A DNA stretch of 64,000 nucleotides. Origin: Ciona intestinalis. Lineage: Eukaryota; Chordata; Ascidiacea; Phlebobranchia; Cionidae. The DNA lies in assembly GCF_000224145.3 (NCBI RefSeq), contig NW_004190506.2, forward strand, positions 814,407-878,406, in the 5' to 3' direction. Below, piece after piece: positions 46,981 to 60,300 of this stretch. The stretch's first letter is position 1; the number at the start of each line of letters is the position of its first letter. The position numbers and the translations under genes were made by a program. The notes beneath the pieces are model-generated. The model was not told where the DNA came from and ran no database searches. It saw only the letters and a list, made by a program, of their open reading frames with translations.

Positions 46981-47063
46981 TCGTGATTGTTTCATGGACA
47001 TGACTGTTTCATGATCATAATTGGTTCGACTCATGATCATGAGTGCTTCATGAGCCTCATGTT
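46975..47063. repeat. cluster of TCATGA palindromes at the TBC1D2 stop codon and 3' UTR
   Basis: About 90 bp with repeated TCATGATC, GTTTCATG and TCATGATCATGA, the last being a perfect 12-bp palindrome. The first unit includes the stop codon. The array could fold as an RNA structure in the 3' UTR. Confidence 0.7.
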
Positions 47064-47114
47064 TATTGTCTCTTCTTCTGTTGCTCCATGCACTACATAG
47101 GATGAGGTTTGGTT

Positions 47115-47120
47115 AATAAA
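47115..47120 (+). terminator. polyadenylation signal AATAAA, TBC1D2
   Basis: Canonical hexamer 135 bp after the stop codon, followed by a T-rich sequence. Confidence 0.6.
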
Positions 47121-48378
47121 AACCAATGTTTTTTAAAGAAATGTTACATCTATAGTTTTCAAAATGAATCTATTTTTGAATTAATTTAACATGATGTGCT
47201 CCGCCCAGTTAGGCATTACATAAAACAACTACTAACTTGTGTTTTATGCTTGCATGATTCCATCTTTATTGCAGTATATTACCCAACTTGCCAAATGTTT
47301 TTTTATTTAAATTCTCAAAAATTCGTGAATTATTATGTATTTCATACAACCAGTGTATTATGTTATAATGTATTTATACCAAATTCTTTGTTTTTTTGCA
47401 TTTTTAGTTTTAATGGGCTTACCTAGCATAGTGATATAGGGACTTCAATCAGTCTGTAAAATTTACACCATATAATATGTATACAACCACAATCACCCCA
47501 AACAACAAAATTTTCATCCTATAAAGAATGTAACAACTAAACAAATTTGAATCTATAGCAATACCAAGTATTTGTATAAATAATTGAATAATTTGGCTTT
47601 TACTGTAGTGCAATAATGAATAACTAACAGTGCAATATATCAACGTGAAACTATGATTTATAATCTTATCATATACATAACTTCCATGCATGCTACTTTC
47701 TCCATAACAGATTGTGTTGAATATATTTGTATACCAATTTACCATCATTTGATTAAAGTTTTGTTCCAAAAGGTTTATATTAAGTTAGTAGGATGAGGCA
47801 ACCCATGAAGTTACTGCCCTTAATGGTACTCGCGCCCACACCGGTAGGTTCTTCGAAACTGGCAACAGCAGGCTGCAGTTACGAAGCAAGCGGTATCATA
47901 TAGCTCCGGTGTCATGATATATTCGTTCCGATTGATATATTTGTTCCGGGAGCTTCTGCGCACGCGCCGAGACGCTACTGCGCGTGCGTAGTATAATTCA
48001 ACGCACAAGATTCCGCTGACCACTTGTTTGAATAAGTTGTAATTGTTGATATGACGTTTGTCTGTTTTCATGGATAAATGTTGTTTATTAGGTAGCGATA
48101 GGGGGTCAATCCATTCATGCAGCAGTCCAACTTGGCGCTTTAAAATCTGGCCGACGTCAACTGTGAAAACTTATTTGAACGGCAGCACTGCCAGTATCGA
48201 TTTTTTGACAGAATGTAACCTTAAGTTCTACATGATTTAATGTAACATGTAAACACAGAACAGCTGTGTGTTTGTGAAGCGTGAAAATACGTTGAAAGGA
48301 ATTGATTCGGCAAGCAGTCTTTATAATTGAGTCTGTCTTCGTTTTATCATCAGATGGAAATAATTCATAGGTGCTAAA
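47121..48378. other. intergenic region TBC1D2 - ARFGEF3
   Basis: AT-rich to about 47800, then abruptly CpG-rich to 48350, as expected of the promoter of the following gene. A 106-codon minus-strand frame at 47449-47769 is AT-driven, lacks any domain and is not called. A TTCATAG acceptor-like site 8 nt before the ARFGEF3 ATG may accept a spliced leader or an upstream non-coding exon. Confidence 0.5.
47957..47990. promoter_or_regulatory. two NRF1-like sites in the ARFGEF3 upstream CpG-rich block
   Basis: TGCGCACGCGCC (47957) and TGCGCGTGCGTA (47979) lie in opposite orientation 10 bp apart; both resemble the GCGCANGCGC site of the NRF1 family. Just upstream GATATATTCGTTCCG is repeated as GATATATTTGTTCCG (47916 and 47934). 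Site identity is by resemblance only. Confidence 0.45.
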
Positions 48379-51300
48379 ATGGCAGGATTATCAATTGAAA
48401 ATCACTTAAAAATCCTTGCGCAGAGCACCAGTTCTCAACGTTACCGCCCCATATACGAAAACGTGCAACTCACTCTTGATACTTTAGACACGCAGAAGTT
48501 ATCGTATGCATTCAAAGGCTGGCAAATAAGGTGAGATTAAAAGTGTGTTGTTCATTCTCATATACAAATATACAATCAAACGTGTCACTGCTGGAAAAAG
48601 TGATCGTTTTTTATTGGGCGAACGAATAGTCAAATCAATTTACCACGTCTCTCATTGTGTGAACCGTTAAAGGCAATTTTGTTGCTGTGTTTTGTTTGTA
48701 TAATCCAAACTCTGTATATATAACATTAATTGTTTGCATAGTATTTCATTTTTAAATGCTGGCGTGTTATCTACAAACATATATCCGTATATTATTCCTT
48801 ATGCTTATACCAAGTTACATTACAGGGAAAAATGTGTGTCTGTGTTTAAAGATGCATTGGAGAGCCATAATCCAAACTTAAGCAAAATTGCTCTTCAAGG
48901 ATTAGAGGTGATTACTGTTTGACTGTTTGTGCACGGTTTGTAGTTAAATGCAAATTTCGTATTTATATATTAAACACCATGGTTAATATGTGAATTCCAA
49001 TTTCAGACTGATTGGAATGACACTTTACAAACAAACATGTTTTATATACTACCTCATAGACATAGTCTGAAACAGATCTTCAAAAACATACTACGAGATC
49101 GTATATATATTCACTAATCAGCCTTTTTTTATAATATATAATATACCTATCAAAATGCAATTAACATTTTAATTTAAAAAAACAGTGTTTACCAGGTGAT
49201 AAGCTGTGTTGTAATATGTATTGTTATTTCCAGCATGTTGTGTTCCATCCTTACCTGGATGGCATCACTGGAGAAGAAGAACTGGATGCTATGGATGCAA
49301 GAATATTTGTTTTACAGGTTCGAAAATCAATAGATAATCTGTGACCTTTGTATTTGATTTATCTTACTATGTGGTTTTAAATTATTTATGATGTCCAGGT
49401 TCTGGATTCCTTGAAATGCTTACCACTGTTGAATGCAGAACAGCAAGTCCATGGGATTAAAATCTTACTTGGACTTTGTTGTGACTTTGTACCAAGTTTT
49501 GATGGTGAACTAATCATTAAAATCGTCCAGGTAGCTATATAATTTATTTTAGTTTCTTTTGGTTTTTTTTGACTTTCCTTATTTTTGTGTGGTTTTATAT
49601 TTTTGTTTGTGTTTACTCTCACTTTTGTGGTCCAATGTGTGACTAAGATTAGCGATAATTTATCAACTAAATTGTGACATTTGTCCCTCATTTAAAAAAT
49701 CAATATCATAGTTCTATATTTATTCATGTGTGTTTATTCTACTCAGTTTTCACTCATTTAATTTTTTACCTCTTAAATTGATTTCACTTTTACTGTATCA
49801 TTTAGATAATTCACCGTCATGTCTAGTTTGTATTAACACAAGTTTGTTCCTTCTTTCGTGGTACAGATGTGCCTTGCATGCTGGCACAAGGACAAGCCAA
49901 TGGTTCATTCTGCTATGCTCCAGCTCTGTGCTGCATACACACTCCACACACAAAAGGTGTGAGATTAGATATAAAGCAGGGGTGGGAAAGTAGCTTTAGG
50001 TTGCAGTAATTTGCAAGAAAATGCATTTTTTGTAGGACTTGAATTTTGAATTTTCACAGTGATTTGATGAAAATTCTTAATCAAAAAATGCCCAACACTA
50101 TGATTAACAGTTTCTGGCAAAGAGCTTAATGTAAAAATACTTCGTTATTCTCGTAATCTTAAACTGATCAATACTATGTTATATAATCTCCTAATCAATC
50201 AAAAAAACTCATATGTTTTTAAAACAAGCAATCATAAAATGGCAAGTTGTTAGCAGCTATGGTATTTTCCCACTGCTGCAAATTCTTCTCTTGAATATTT
50301 TCATTTCTTTTTAATTCGGTGATTTCTATGTTCATGTTAATTCTTTAATAATAAAATCAAATTATCTAAAAAATATATACAACATGTATTGGTGCAGAAG
50401 TTAGTTAAAGGTTACTTATTATTATAATCAATTTGAATTTAAATGGTGGTGGTATACTACAGCAGGTGAATGCAGCACAGTGCTTGAGTGAAATTCTCAC
50501 TTTTAACTGTTAATCACTTCTTACCTTATACACTCTTATAGAATTACATAATATTTCCATATTTTTTTCTATCACACAGAACTTACAAAGATAATATTTT
50601 TCGTTTTATTTATACAATGTAAATTTTTATCATGTTTAAATAGTTCAAATTTCATATTTATTGCAAACTTACTTTACAGTTCTGTACATCAAGTTGTAGT
50701 GGTAAGAACGTTGACAGTGGTGTGATGTGTGCTGCTGAATCTCTATCAAGTCGTGCTGTGGAAAAACTTGCAATAAATGATGTTAATACAAAGGGAAACC
50801 AGGGTATGTTGGGATAATGTTATGATAGATATTTTAACTTGTTTAAAAGTTTAATGGTGGATTGGTTGTGTATACAAAAAATTATCTATACAGTTACATG
50901 GCTTTAAACGGAAAACCTGTTTTATTTTCTATTTAGGACAACACATGTATTAACTTTAGTTTCTATTTTACAGTAAACAACTTAGTGGATGTAACAGGAT
51001 TAGCAAAGTTCTTTGCTCAACAAATTGAGCGTTCTGAGTTCGAGTCTCAACAAGCATTACACCTCGAGTGTTTGTTATCGGTGCTGAAAACTTTGCGGTC
51101 GAATTATGTTCGAACCAACTCAACTTTTTGTCATTATGTGAGGTATGTCACAAAATAAAGTTATGTAAGGCTCTGTATAACACAGGCAGTGGTGCAGCTG
51201 TGAAGAAGGACTTTGTGGTCCTCCCCCCTTTAAAAGAAGTATAAAAAAGTATAAAATAAAACTGCAATGACAAACTGAAAGCCGTTAATCTGTATTTAAT

Positions 51301-54300
51301 GTACAAAGTATTGATTTATTTTCTAGACTGTGGATAACAGACTACGATATTAAAATAGTGTTACACAGTTGTCAGTTGCGGTTATACAGTGGTAATGTTT
51401 GATTTTATTTATTTCTAGTCACATCATGTGCCCATGCTTGACATCTGTTCTAAGCATTTCAAGCAAACGAAAAGTTGGCAAAATAAAGAAGTCAAAACGG
51501 CGAAAAATGAAAAGTAAGCAAATTTTAGGGCGTTATTCATTCATTTGTCCCTGCCATTTGAATCAGAACCAGTGTTTTATTAGGCAAACTGTTTAATATT
51601 TAAGCATGTTAGTCATTAGAATTAATTATTTAGGTTTAAGCATGTCAAGCATACAAATGTGGTGATTTTAACCCATGTATAACTGAACCACATATCCCTA
51701 GGTATCACATTTTAAACATTTTAATCATTTCTGGGGTGAAATTAATATATAAGATTTACAGTGTCGTAAACTAGATTTAAAGTGGTGCAAAAACATATAA
51801 TGTTTGTCACATTTGTTTCAAAAGTCAGCATAGCATATCGTGTCAGTGTCACCAGGCATTCTTAATTTCTTTGGGTTAAACTATACCTAATAACCCATGT
51901 TTTCCATACAGACTTCTATGTAACTCCTTCCCTGATGGTGCATCGTAAAGTAGCAATGTTATGTGTTGAACTCGTTCGTTTGTTGGGTTGTGTGGCTTCC
52001 ATGAGACCTCACATAGCCGTCATATTCACCCACCTGTTGTCACCACCTGCGTGTAGAAGACATGGATTTCCATATACAATAATAAACCAGGTGTGGAATA
52101 AATATATAAAGCTGTGCCATCACAAAAAGTGTATCAGGACCAAACAGTGTATATAGCAGCCAGATTAAACTATAGTAAAACTAAACACAGACGTGATATT
52201 AAAACTGTTGACTAACTTTTCAAAGGGAAATGCTGCAACCTAAAATCTCTAATGGCTATGCCCATTTACCTTGTTTTTTTTATTATTTCCCAAAACCTAA
52301 TGCTAAGTGTGCATGTCTTTTCTCGAGTTAATATGTGTCTTTCCAGTTATGGACGTCACCAGATGTATTGTACGACCTTGCTGGCCCTTTCTTGGTTCAT
52401 GACATGAAGGGAAAACAAAACCAACAAATTATTCTTCAAATGTAAGTAAAGAATATCTCATTCTATATGGGTAACATTCCACGCCAAATCATGTTAAAAT
52501 TTCCAGTGATAATAATATAGTATCACAGTGGAATTCACTGTTCAGACTTCAGTTTTTAAAGCTTATTTGTTGTAGTTTGTCTCAATTTATTAACCACACC
52601 CTTGACATGAACAAATAGGTTTTTCGTTATTGAATGAAGGGTAAATATGGAAGCTATTGTAGGTTGTATGGTAAACAATAGGATCTCCAATACGCGGTTA
52701 TACTTAGTCCAATAACATAGTAACACATTCTTTGTAAACCTGAAATATTTGCCACTTAACTGAATACCAAAGTTTTTAATGTATGTCTAATTAATGCTTC
52801 TTAAAAAAAGAAGAAAACTTTATACACACATTTCATGTAGATTATATAAGCAGAATATATATTTTTTTCTTGAGTCAATTGCTTAAATTGTATCTCACTC
52901 ATTAGGGCAGTGTGAAACACACTTGTGTTAAGAAACTGTGTTTCAATTAAAATGAAGTAATTTATAAATAGTCGCATTAGTGTGCCATTCTAAAATTGTA
53001 TAACTTAATCCTGAACACTTTTCTAAGCATTTGTTGCCATGTTACCTTGAACCTAATTATTCAACAGAATCATCCAAGCGTTACTTTTGTCAAGCATTGT
53101 TAGACGTGAAAACAGCACACAAATGGAGAATATTCAGTTGTGTGTTTCAAGCGTGAATCGACTGCTATCCACCATTGAAAGAGCTAGGAAGGGAGAGGGA
53201 TTAAGAACTGAACAAGTGGGTTTAATAACATTGATTATATGCACCATTGAATCTGTCATAATCCAAACTGCAATGTTATACCATTATTACAATTTATGTG
53301 TATTTTTTAATTATTACAACAGTATCCGCATTATATTAACTTTTATAAGTACTACTGTAGTGATTTCTTACAAGTATTGTCGTATTTTTTTGTATAATTA
53401 AAACTTTTCTGTTGTTTGTTTTGAATTTGTCAATAAAACATTTAATTTTCTACCATTACTGTGGTAAATATGTCCAAAGTTTGAGTGATAATATTTCGAG
53501 AGAAAAAGTCACATTTTACATTGATAGTTGATTTTTTCCAGGTGACTCATTTTTCTGAGCGCAAGTGGGAAAGTGAATTATCTGATGATGAGTTGAGTGG
53601 AAATGATGAGGAGGTTGTTTCTCCTATACAGGAAGACATGGATCAGGAAGATGGATGCGGGGATCAAGATGTTGAAGAGGAGTGTATGGATGGGAATGAA
53701 GAGGAAGCAGAAGTAATTTCAAATTATGCTTTGAGAAATTTTTATGTATTGAAAAAATGATTGGAAAGAAAGAAAGCCATTGCAAATTGAATTTAACATT
53801 TGTAGTACTCTTTATGCAAATATAGAAATATCAATAAATAACTTTTTGTAAAACCTATTTATTGTATTAGTATATTTGTATTTTCTGTACCGATATTACC
53901 TATTTACTTTTTAAGATTTCCCAATCCCATGAGGATAGTATCGCAAGTGATGAATTGGAAAACTATTTATCAGAAGAAGGCGACATCTGGGTGTCATCTG
54001 AGGATTTACGTCTTCCATCATCACCTTGTTATCTATCTGCAGCTGAGGATCAAGAAGATCTTCAATCATCAGGTAGAATAATGATGTTGGCGGTAATTTT
54101 TTTATAAATAGTCGGGTGGGGAAATATGGGACATATTTTTATTCTATTTTCACGTCGTATTTGGTAGTGAACAAAGATTATTTCAGTGTTACAATCAGAG
54201 CACTGTTGTTATTATAACTTACTATTACACTCAGTATCAACGTTTTAGGGCTTCATTGTAAGGTCTCACTTTTTTAGAATAGAATAGAATCACACCACCT

Positions 54301-57300
54301 GGCTTATAACTGCATCTAGAAAAAATTATTAAATAAAAACAATATTGTTTATTGGATTTTGTTTAAAAAAGTTAGGGTTTGGTGTTAACATTACCACATC
54401 AGACACAGTGCCTACTTCCTAAGCTTTACCGTGTAATTAGATCATTAGCTTTGTATACATATACATTATACTGTATTGTAATTCTTTGTTTACATCAGGC
54501 ACACCTCCCACATCTAAGCTTTACCGCATGATGAGATACTTCACACATTCCCCATTATCTTACAACAAACACACAAGTGCTAGCACTACACCAACCACAT
54601 CTATTGTGCAGGAAGAACAGGTAAAATGCTAACCAAAAAATTATACGCGTCTGAGTGCAGTGCAGTGCTGTGTCGCGGCGCCGGTCGCACTTAAATGTGC
54701 TTTTCACATGTTGGGGTAATTGGCCAAATGTGGTCTACATCCCAGGGACGAAGACCTCACCCATAAAAAAATAAAAATATATAATAACTAAAATATTAAC
54801 AACTAAAATGATTTTTGTCTTGTAATATTCTTGCCAGAAATTTTGTGAGTAAACATAAATTATTCTAAAGGTGTTTTGCTAGTAATTAACTTTTCTTATA
54901 AAGCTAGTGTAATTGTGTAAAAACTATTAAAATGCATTCCAGCAGGATTTAGACAATGAAGAGAATATTGATAAATATATTGAAGATACAGTTCTACCTA
55001 TGGAAAATGCAGTGGATAGCCAGCGTAAGCTATTGCTGTTTATTCTTTCTTCAAAATTGTTATATATACTAGTGAAAAAATTGGTGCAAATGCAACAAAT
55101 TTGTTTTAAAAACCATATGGAATAACAACTGTTTAAAAAGGTTGTTGGTGCCTGTATGTACCTATTTTGGAACTTTTCCCCTTCAATATTCATATACCTC
55201 CTTTTTTAAAGATCTGGCACTAGGGTCAGATTGGCGGAATTTTTTAAAGATCTGGCACTAGGGTCAGATTGGCGGCTATGAGCACTAGGGTCAGATTGGC
55301 GGAATTCATTACAAGTAACCTCCCTTTAGTTCTAGATTCAGCTGAAGAAGAAAGGAATCGCATATTATCCCAACGTCACATTAATTCATTGGTGAAATTA
55401 TTGCCACAACTACTGGATTGTCCAGATGTTGCTTCTGTCGACCAAATTCTACAAAAAGCGGCTTCCCATTTTTGCTGTGGTGAGTTGGAACTGGAATGAA
55501 AAAACTTGTTTATTTTACTTCATATTTAGTCATATATTCATTAAAAATTCTTAGCAATATTTTCAAGTGTAAATTTAGTGGTTTTAAAATAGAAACTGGC
55601 GTATTGCATCTCATTTTAGAATATTTTAAACTTGGTATAGCATATCACGGTTATCACCTCAGCACTGTAATAAATTTTTTGTTCCCAACAGATATGTATG
55701 GAAGTTGGCATATTAAACCAATGTATGTACAAGCAGATAGTTTATATACACTCTCATATTCAATCTTACTTCTCTCACTACGATTAAAGTTGAATGGGTA
55801 TTATGATGGAACAAATGAAACCCTGCCATGTGTAAAGGTAATTAAAAAACTATATAATATTCTGTTACTTCTGCTAACAGGCATAATGTAAATAATCTTT
55901 TAATGAATCATCTGATATTTGCTATACGGTTTTACCAGATGTGCCGCTAAAAGAATATTTATGATATTTAGAATTTAGACCAGAGTTTGCCTTTTATCCA
56001 TAACCCCTAAAAGTTGCAGCGTTTTCCAAAATGCAATGCTCTTTTAAATTTTAAACCAATAAAGTTTTAAAATATTAAATATGTTCCACAGAGCCAATGG
56101 GTTGGCTACCAACAATCAAGTGGGGCTTACCTCAGCGCTTCTTGGTTGTCGGAAACTTTCAACTTAATCATAACCACTGATCTACTTGGTGATGCTGGAT
56201 ATATCACAAACACTGCACCGATGCTTGTATGTGTGTTAACAGGTGATTTGATAAACATATTTTACTATTGCTTGTTTTTCATTCAGATTTTCTGTATATT
56301 TATTAAGATGGACCAATAATTATAACTTTTACAAAGGCGCCAAACCTGGGGTGGCAGAATAGGCAGGTATGCCCTAAAATTTTCTACACTGCATTAATCA
56401 ATAAACATTGGAACCAATAAGGTAAATGTGTTTCATAGGAATGTGTCTAACTATCCCTGTCTCCCCTCCTTAAATGATGCTGTTACACTTAAATGTTTCT
56501 GATCAGTTGAGATGTCAGTATGTCATATTACTTACTTAACCTATGTTATGTTTCAGATATAGATGGATTGGAAGTTGACTCAAGTGAGAAAAATATCAAT
56601 AACACAGATTCAAATAGTAAAAAGAACATTGCGAAACAAGCAGGTGATTATACTTATACAGTTGAACACATAATTTAAACACATTGTGGTTTATTTTTGT
56701 AGTAGGTATTTAAAAAAAATGTATGCTACTTTTTAACCGTTTTTGTATGAATTAATAAATACATACATTTTTTTATAAATTGATGACTTTAAACAATTTT
56801 TTATTAACTACATTATTTTCACAGGATCTGAGTTTGGTCGTCAAGTATCTGTCGTCATTTGGAATAAAATCCTCAAAATCCTCCGTCAACCTCTCCGCAG
56901 CTGCAGGGATCAGGATGGGATCGCAACATCTCTCTTCCTCATCCTCTCCCCATCATCTTTGAGGTGCAGGAGCGAATACGAGCGAGAATCTATCGATGCT
57001 GCCTTACAAGGATTAAGATGTGCTGTCAAACTTAGCTCACAGTTAGGTAAGGTCTATGTTTGTAAAGTAAATGAGAGTTTTGTGTGAAAAAGGTAAAGTT
57101 AATGCTCTTCTAGAAGAGAGAGATGTCTGTCTAAGTCAGAGCTGTAATTAGATACCAACATTATATTAAAGACATGTTTAGGTTCTTAAGTTTAAAACCA
57201 TTTAATTTGCTTGTATAATTGTATAGATCTTAAACTGGCCAGAAATATAGAGAATGACTTAAATTCTGTTTATAAATGCTATATCCACTGTTTTTATTAT

Positions 57301-60300
57301 TTCTTTTATATTTTTAACAGAGCTGTATTCATATGCTGGTGTTGTATTCACACAGATGGTAGAAGCTTGCGTTCCACTTAATTACTTCAACAAAACAACA
57401 GGTAGTTCTCCATGGCTTTTAATGTAGATGGACACAATATTTTAACCATAAACTGTTATAGCATCAGAGTAACTCTATATAAAAATTAAAAGAACTATAT
57501 ATTTTGTGTGGACTGAATGAAAAATCTATATATATTCCGAAATTTGCTGTTTTTAAAAATATTCAAGTTTCAAAGCATATTATCTTCTCTGAATTAAAAA
57601 GTAGTCAATATATGATGTATGGCATTAATTCCAACCACGGCTCTTAAAACCAATGTATATCTGTTAATTAGTCGTAACCTTTTGTGTCAACTACAGATCC
57701 TGATGACAGTGATGAGTTACAACTCCACATCTGCCATGTGTTATGTATGGATGCTGTGTTGGACGTTGCATTACAAGTGGCAAGTCATTCACCACAATGT
57801 TGGGAAGCTTTCTTTAAGTATGTTTCGTATTTAAAAAAAAGTTAATTAGCAACATAAATATATCACACATAGCAACATAGCAACATAGATATGAGCAATA
57901 TGCCAGCTATCTACATTTAGGTTTCCTGATGTGTCTTGTTATAAGAACTTACCCATATAGAATAAAATAAAACAAAATTAATGTCAATTGATACATCGAA
58001 ATAATACATCATGTATGTATAACTCATATATCATCCCACAGAGTGGGAGCATACATAGCATATTTAGACCATGTTTGTCTTGCTCTAAAAACCACTGTCT
58101 TTTTTTACTTATCTTTAAACACAGTATCCTTCTGCATTTTGTTAAACCATATATGTAACTCCTGTATCATCCCACAGAGTTGTAGCATACATAGCATATT
58201 TAGATCATGTTTGCTTCAACAATCCAAAAGCATCAAGTTTCAACCGTGATGTTGGACCTTCAAGAAGTTCATTGTTGAATGATACTGATATTCAAACCTT
58301 GGTTGAGGTAAGCCTCGTAACCATTATCTATATACCTATATATAGTTATATAAATCTCTCTCTCTCCCTATATATATATATATTTAAATACCTTTAAACT
58401 CTATGTTTCACTTGGTAATTAAATTACATAAATGCTTGTGAGTTGTGACATACCTTTTTATTTAAATATATGTGAAAGGTATAATATATATTTTACGCAC
58501 AAATTTTAAGCACAATGTGGTTTTAACACAGTATGCATAATTATCAAAAGGATTTTTGATTTTTTAAGTTATAAATATATTGTTATCAGCAAATTTATAA
58601 GAATTTTCTTGTTATTTTTCAGGAAAACAGTTGTGAGTTATCATGGGATACATTGGCATCTGGAGCAGCTAAATCTACAAGTCTTGGATTCTTGACACCT
58701 ATTCGTACAGTGCAAGCTGTTTGTTCTTTGTCGGCTAAAATTGAAAAACTATTGGAACAGGTAAACATTTGTATTAGAGATATGTATTGCTATAAAAAGT
58801 AATTGTATGTAATATGTATTGCTAACAAAATGTATCTTATTTTAGGCAAGCATAAAAAGTAGCTTACATGCAGGTAATGCATTCACAAATAGATAAATCA
58901 ATACAGTGGTTTTACAGAAATTTGTTATAAAGTTGTAATTAAATATGTATGTTAGTTGTTAGTATACACCTACTGTAATGGTTTCGGCTGAGATATGTTA
59001 TCATATTATTTTAAAAGGTCTTATTATGATAGCATATTGCTGTTCAGACTGACATATATTATAATATTATATTAAATGACTTAATGACCTATTATAATAA
59101 CATATTGTTGTTTAGGCTGCTGAACAGCTAAACTTACGAACTCTCACTGATTTTATATGGCATCTATGCCAAGCATCTAATCATCAACTGTTCCCTGCTG
59201 GTGGAAAAGTTGTTCAAAATGGTGGGTTGTGCTGTAATATGTATAGCATATTTTGTATCTTTTATTTGGTCTTTGAAATTATTTAAATGTTATTGTAAAT
59301 AAACAATGAATAAAAACTATAAAAGAATTGCAATCAAATTTTTGCTTACTGTGACATACGATAAATGTTGCTCAAACTTTCAAGTGAAGTTTCACGGTTG
59401 TTTATTTAAATAGAGACTTAAGAAGTCGCTATATCTATGTTTCGTTTAAAATATTCCTAAATCTCTGCTACCGTAATCGGAGAGACACATAAAGTTATTA
59501 TAATTACCATTAGAATCAACGTGTTTTGTTTTAATAAATCATAATTAACTTTTTCTCCACAGTAAAAGAAAGTCGTGGCACCCCATTATTATACAGATTG
59601 GGTGAATGTTTACTTAGATGCACTAAGTCATCTACAAGACCTCTACTTCATATTACTAATGTTTGGCACTTTGCTGCACCACATCTGTCTAATGTAAGTA
59701 TTTGAATTTAAACTAAATTAATTCACAAATTGCTTTGTTCAGCCTCCTGAAATACAAAATTACTTAATTGCAGGTTTTTGAAGCCATTACTGAAAATTGT
59801 TGAAATTAGTTACCATGATACTGACTGTTGCTGTCATTAACCACTGCCTAATTTTAGTCTTATAGTATTTAGCGAACAGCTGATACATCTTACTTGTGTA
59901 CTATGTTTTAAAAGTCTAGTACATGGCCATTCTAATATATCCCAATATACAGGCAACATGCCACCCTGAAACAGCGATTGCAAAACAATCTGTATCTTTC
60001 ATCCACGATGCAATTCTCTCCATTCTCTCTTCATCTGATCCCACAACATCTCCGCATCCTCTCACTCTTTGGAAGATCCAGGAGCCAAAGTACTTTTACT
60101 TCAGCGAGGCTCTTCTTCGTCCTTTTGAAAGATCGATGCAACTCGAGAACTGTGATGCTGTCATCCAAGATCAGGTATCTAAGATTTCATTCGCATGATT
60201 TTTAAATACTATGAGAACCTTAAGAGTTATTAGTATATAGTATACATATTTGATTAAAATTAAAATTACTTTTTATACTTACTAGCTTTATCTCGTTTAA

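Noticed and set aside
47449..47769. 106-codon minus-strand frame downstream of TBC1D2
   Set aside because: Composition is dominated by AT-rich codons (Ile, Tyr, Asn, Phe) and there is no domain or supporting exon.
58856..58872. Possible micro-exon between ARFGEF3 exons at 58623 and 59116
   Set aside because: Acceptor-like and donor-like signals flank it, but the exons on either side already join in phase 0 and the sequence across that join matches the family without an insert.
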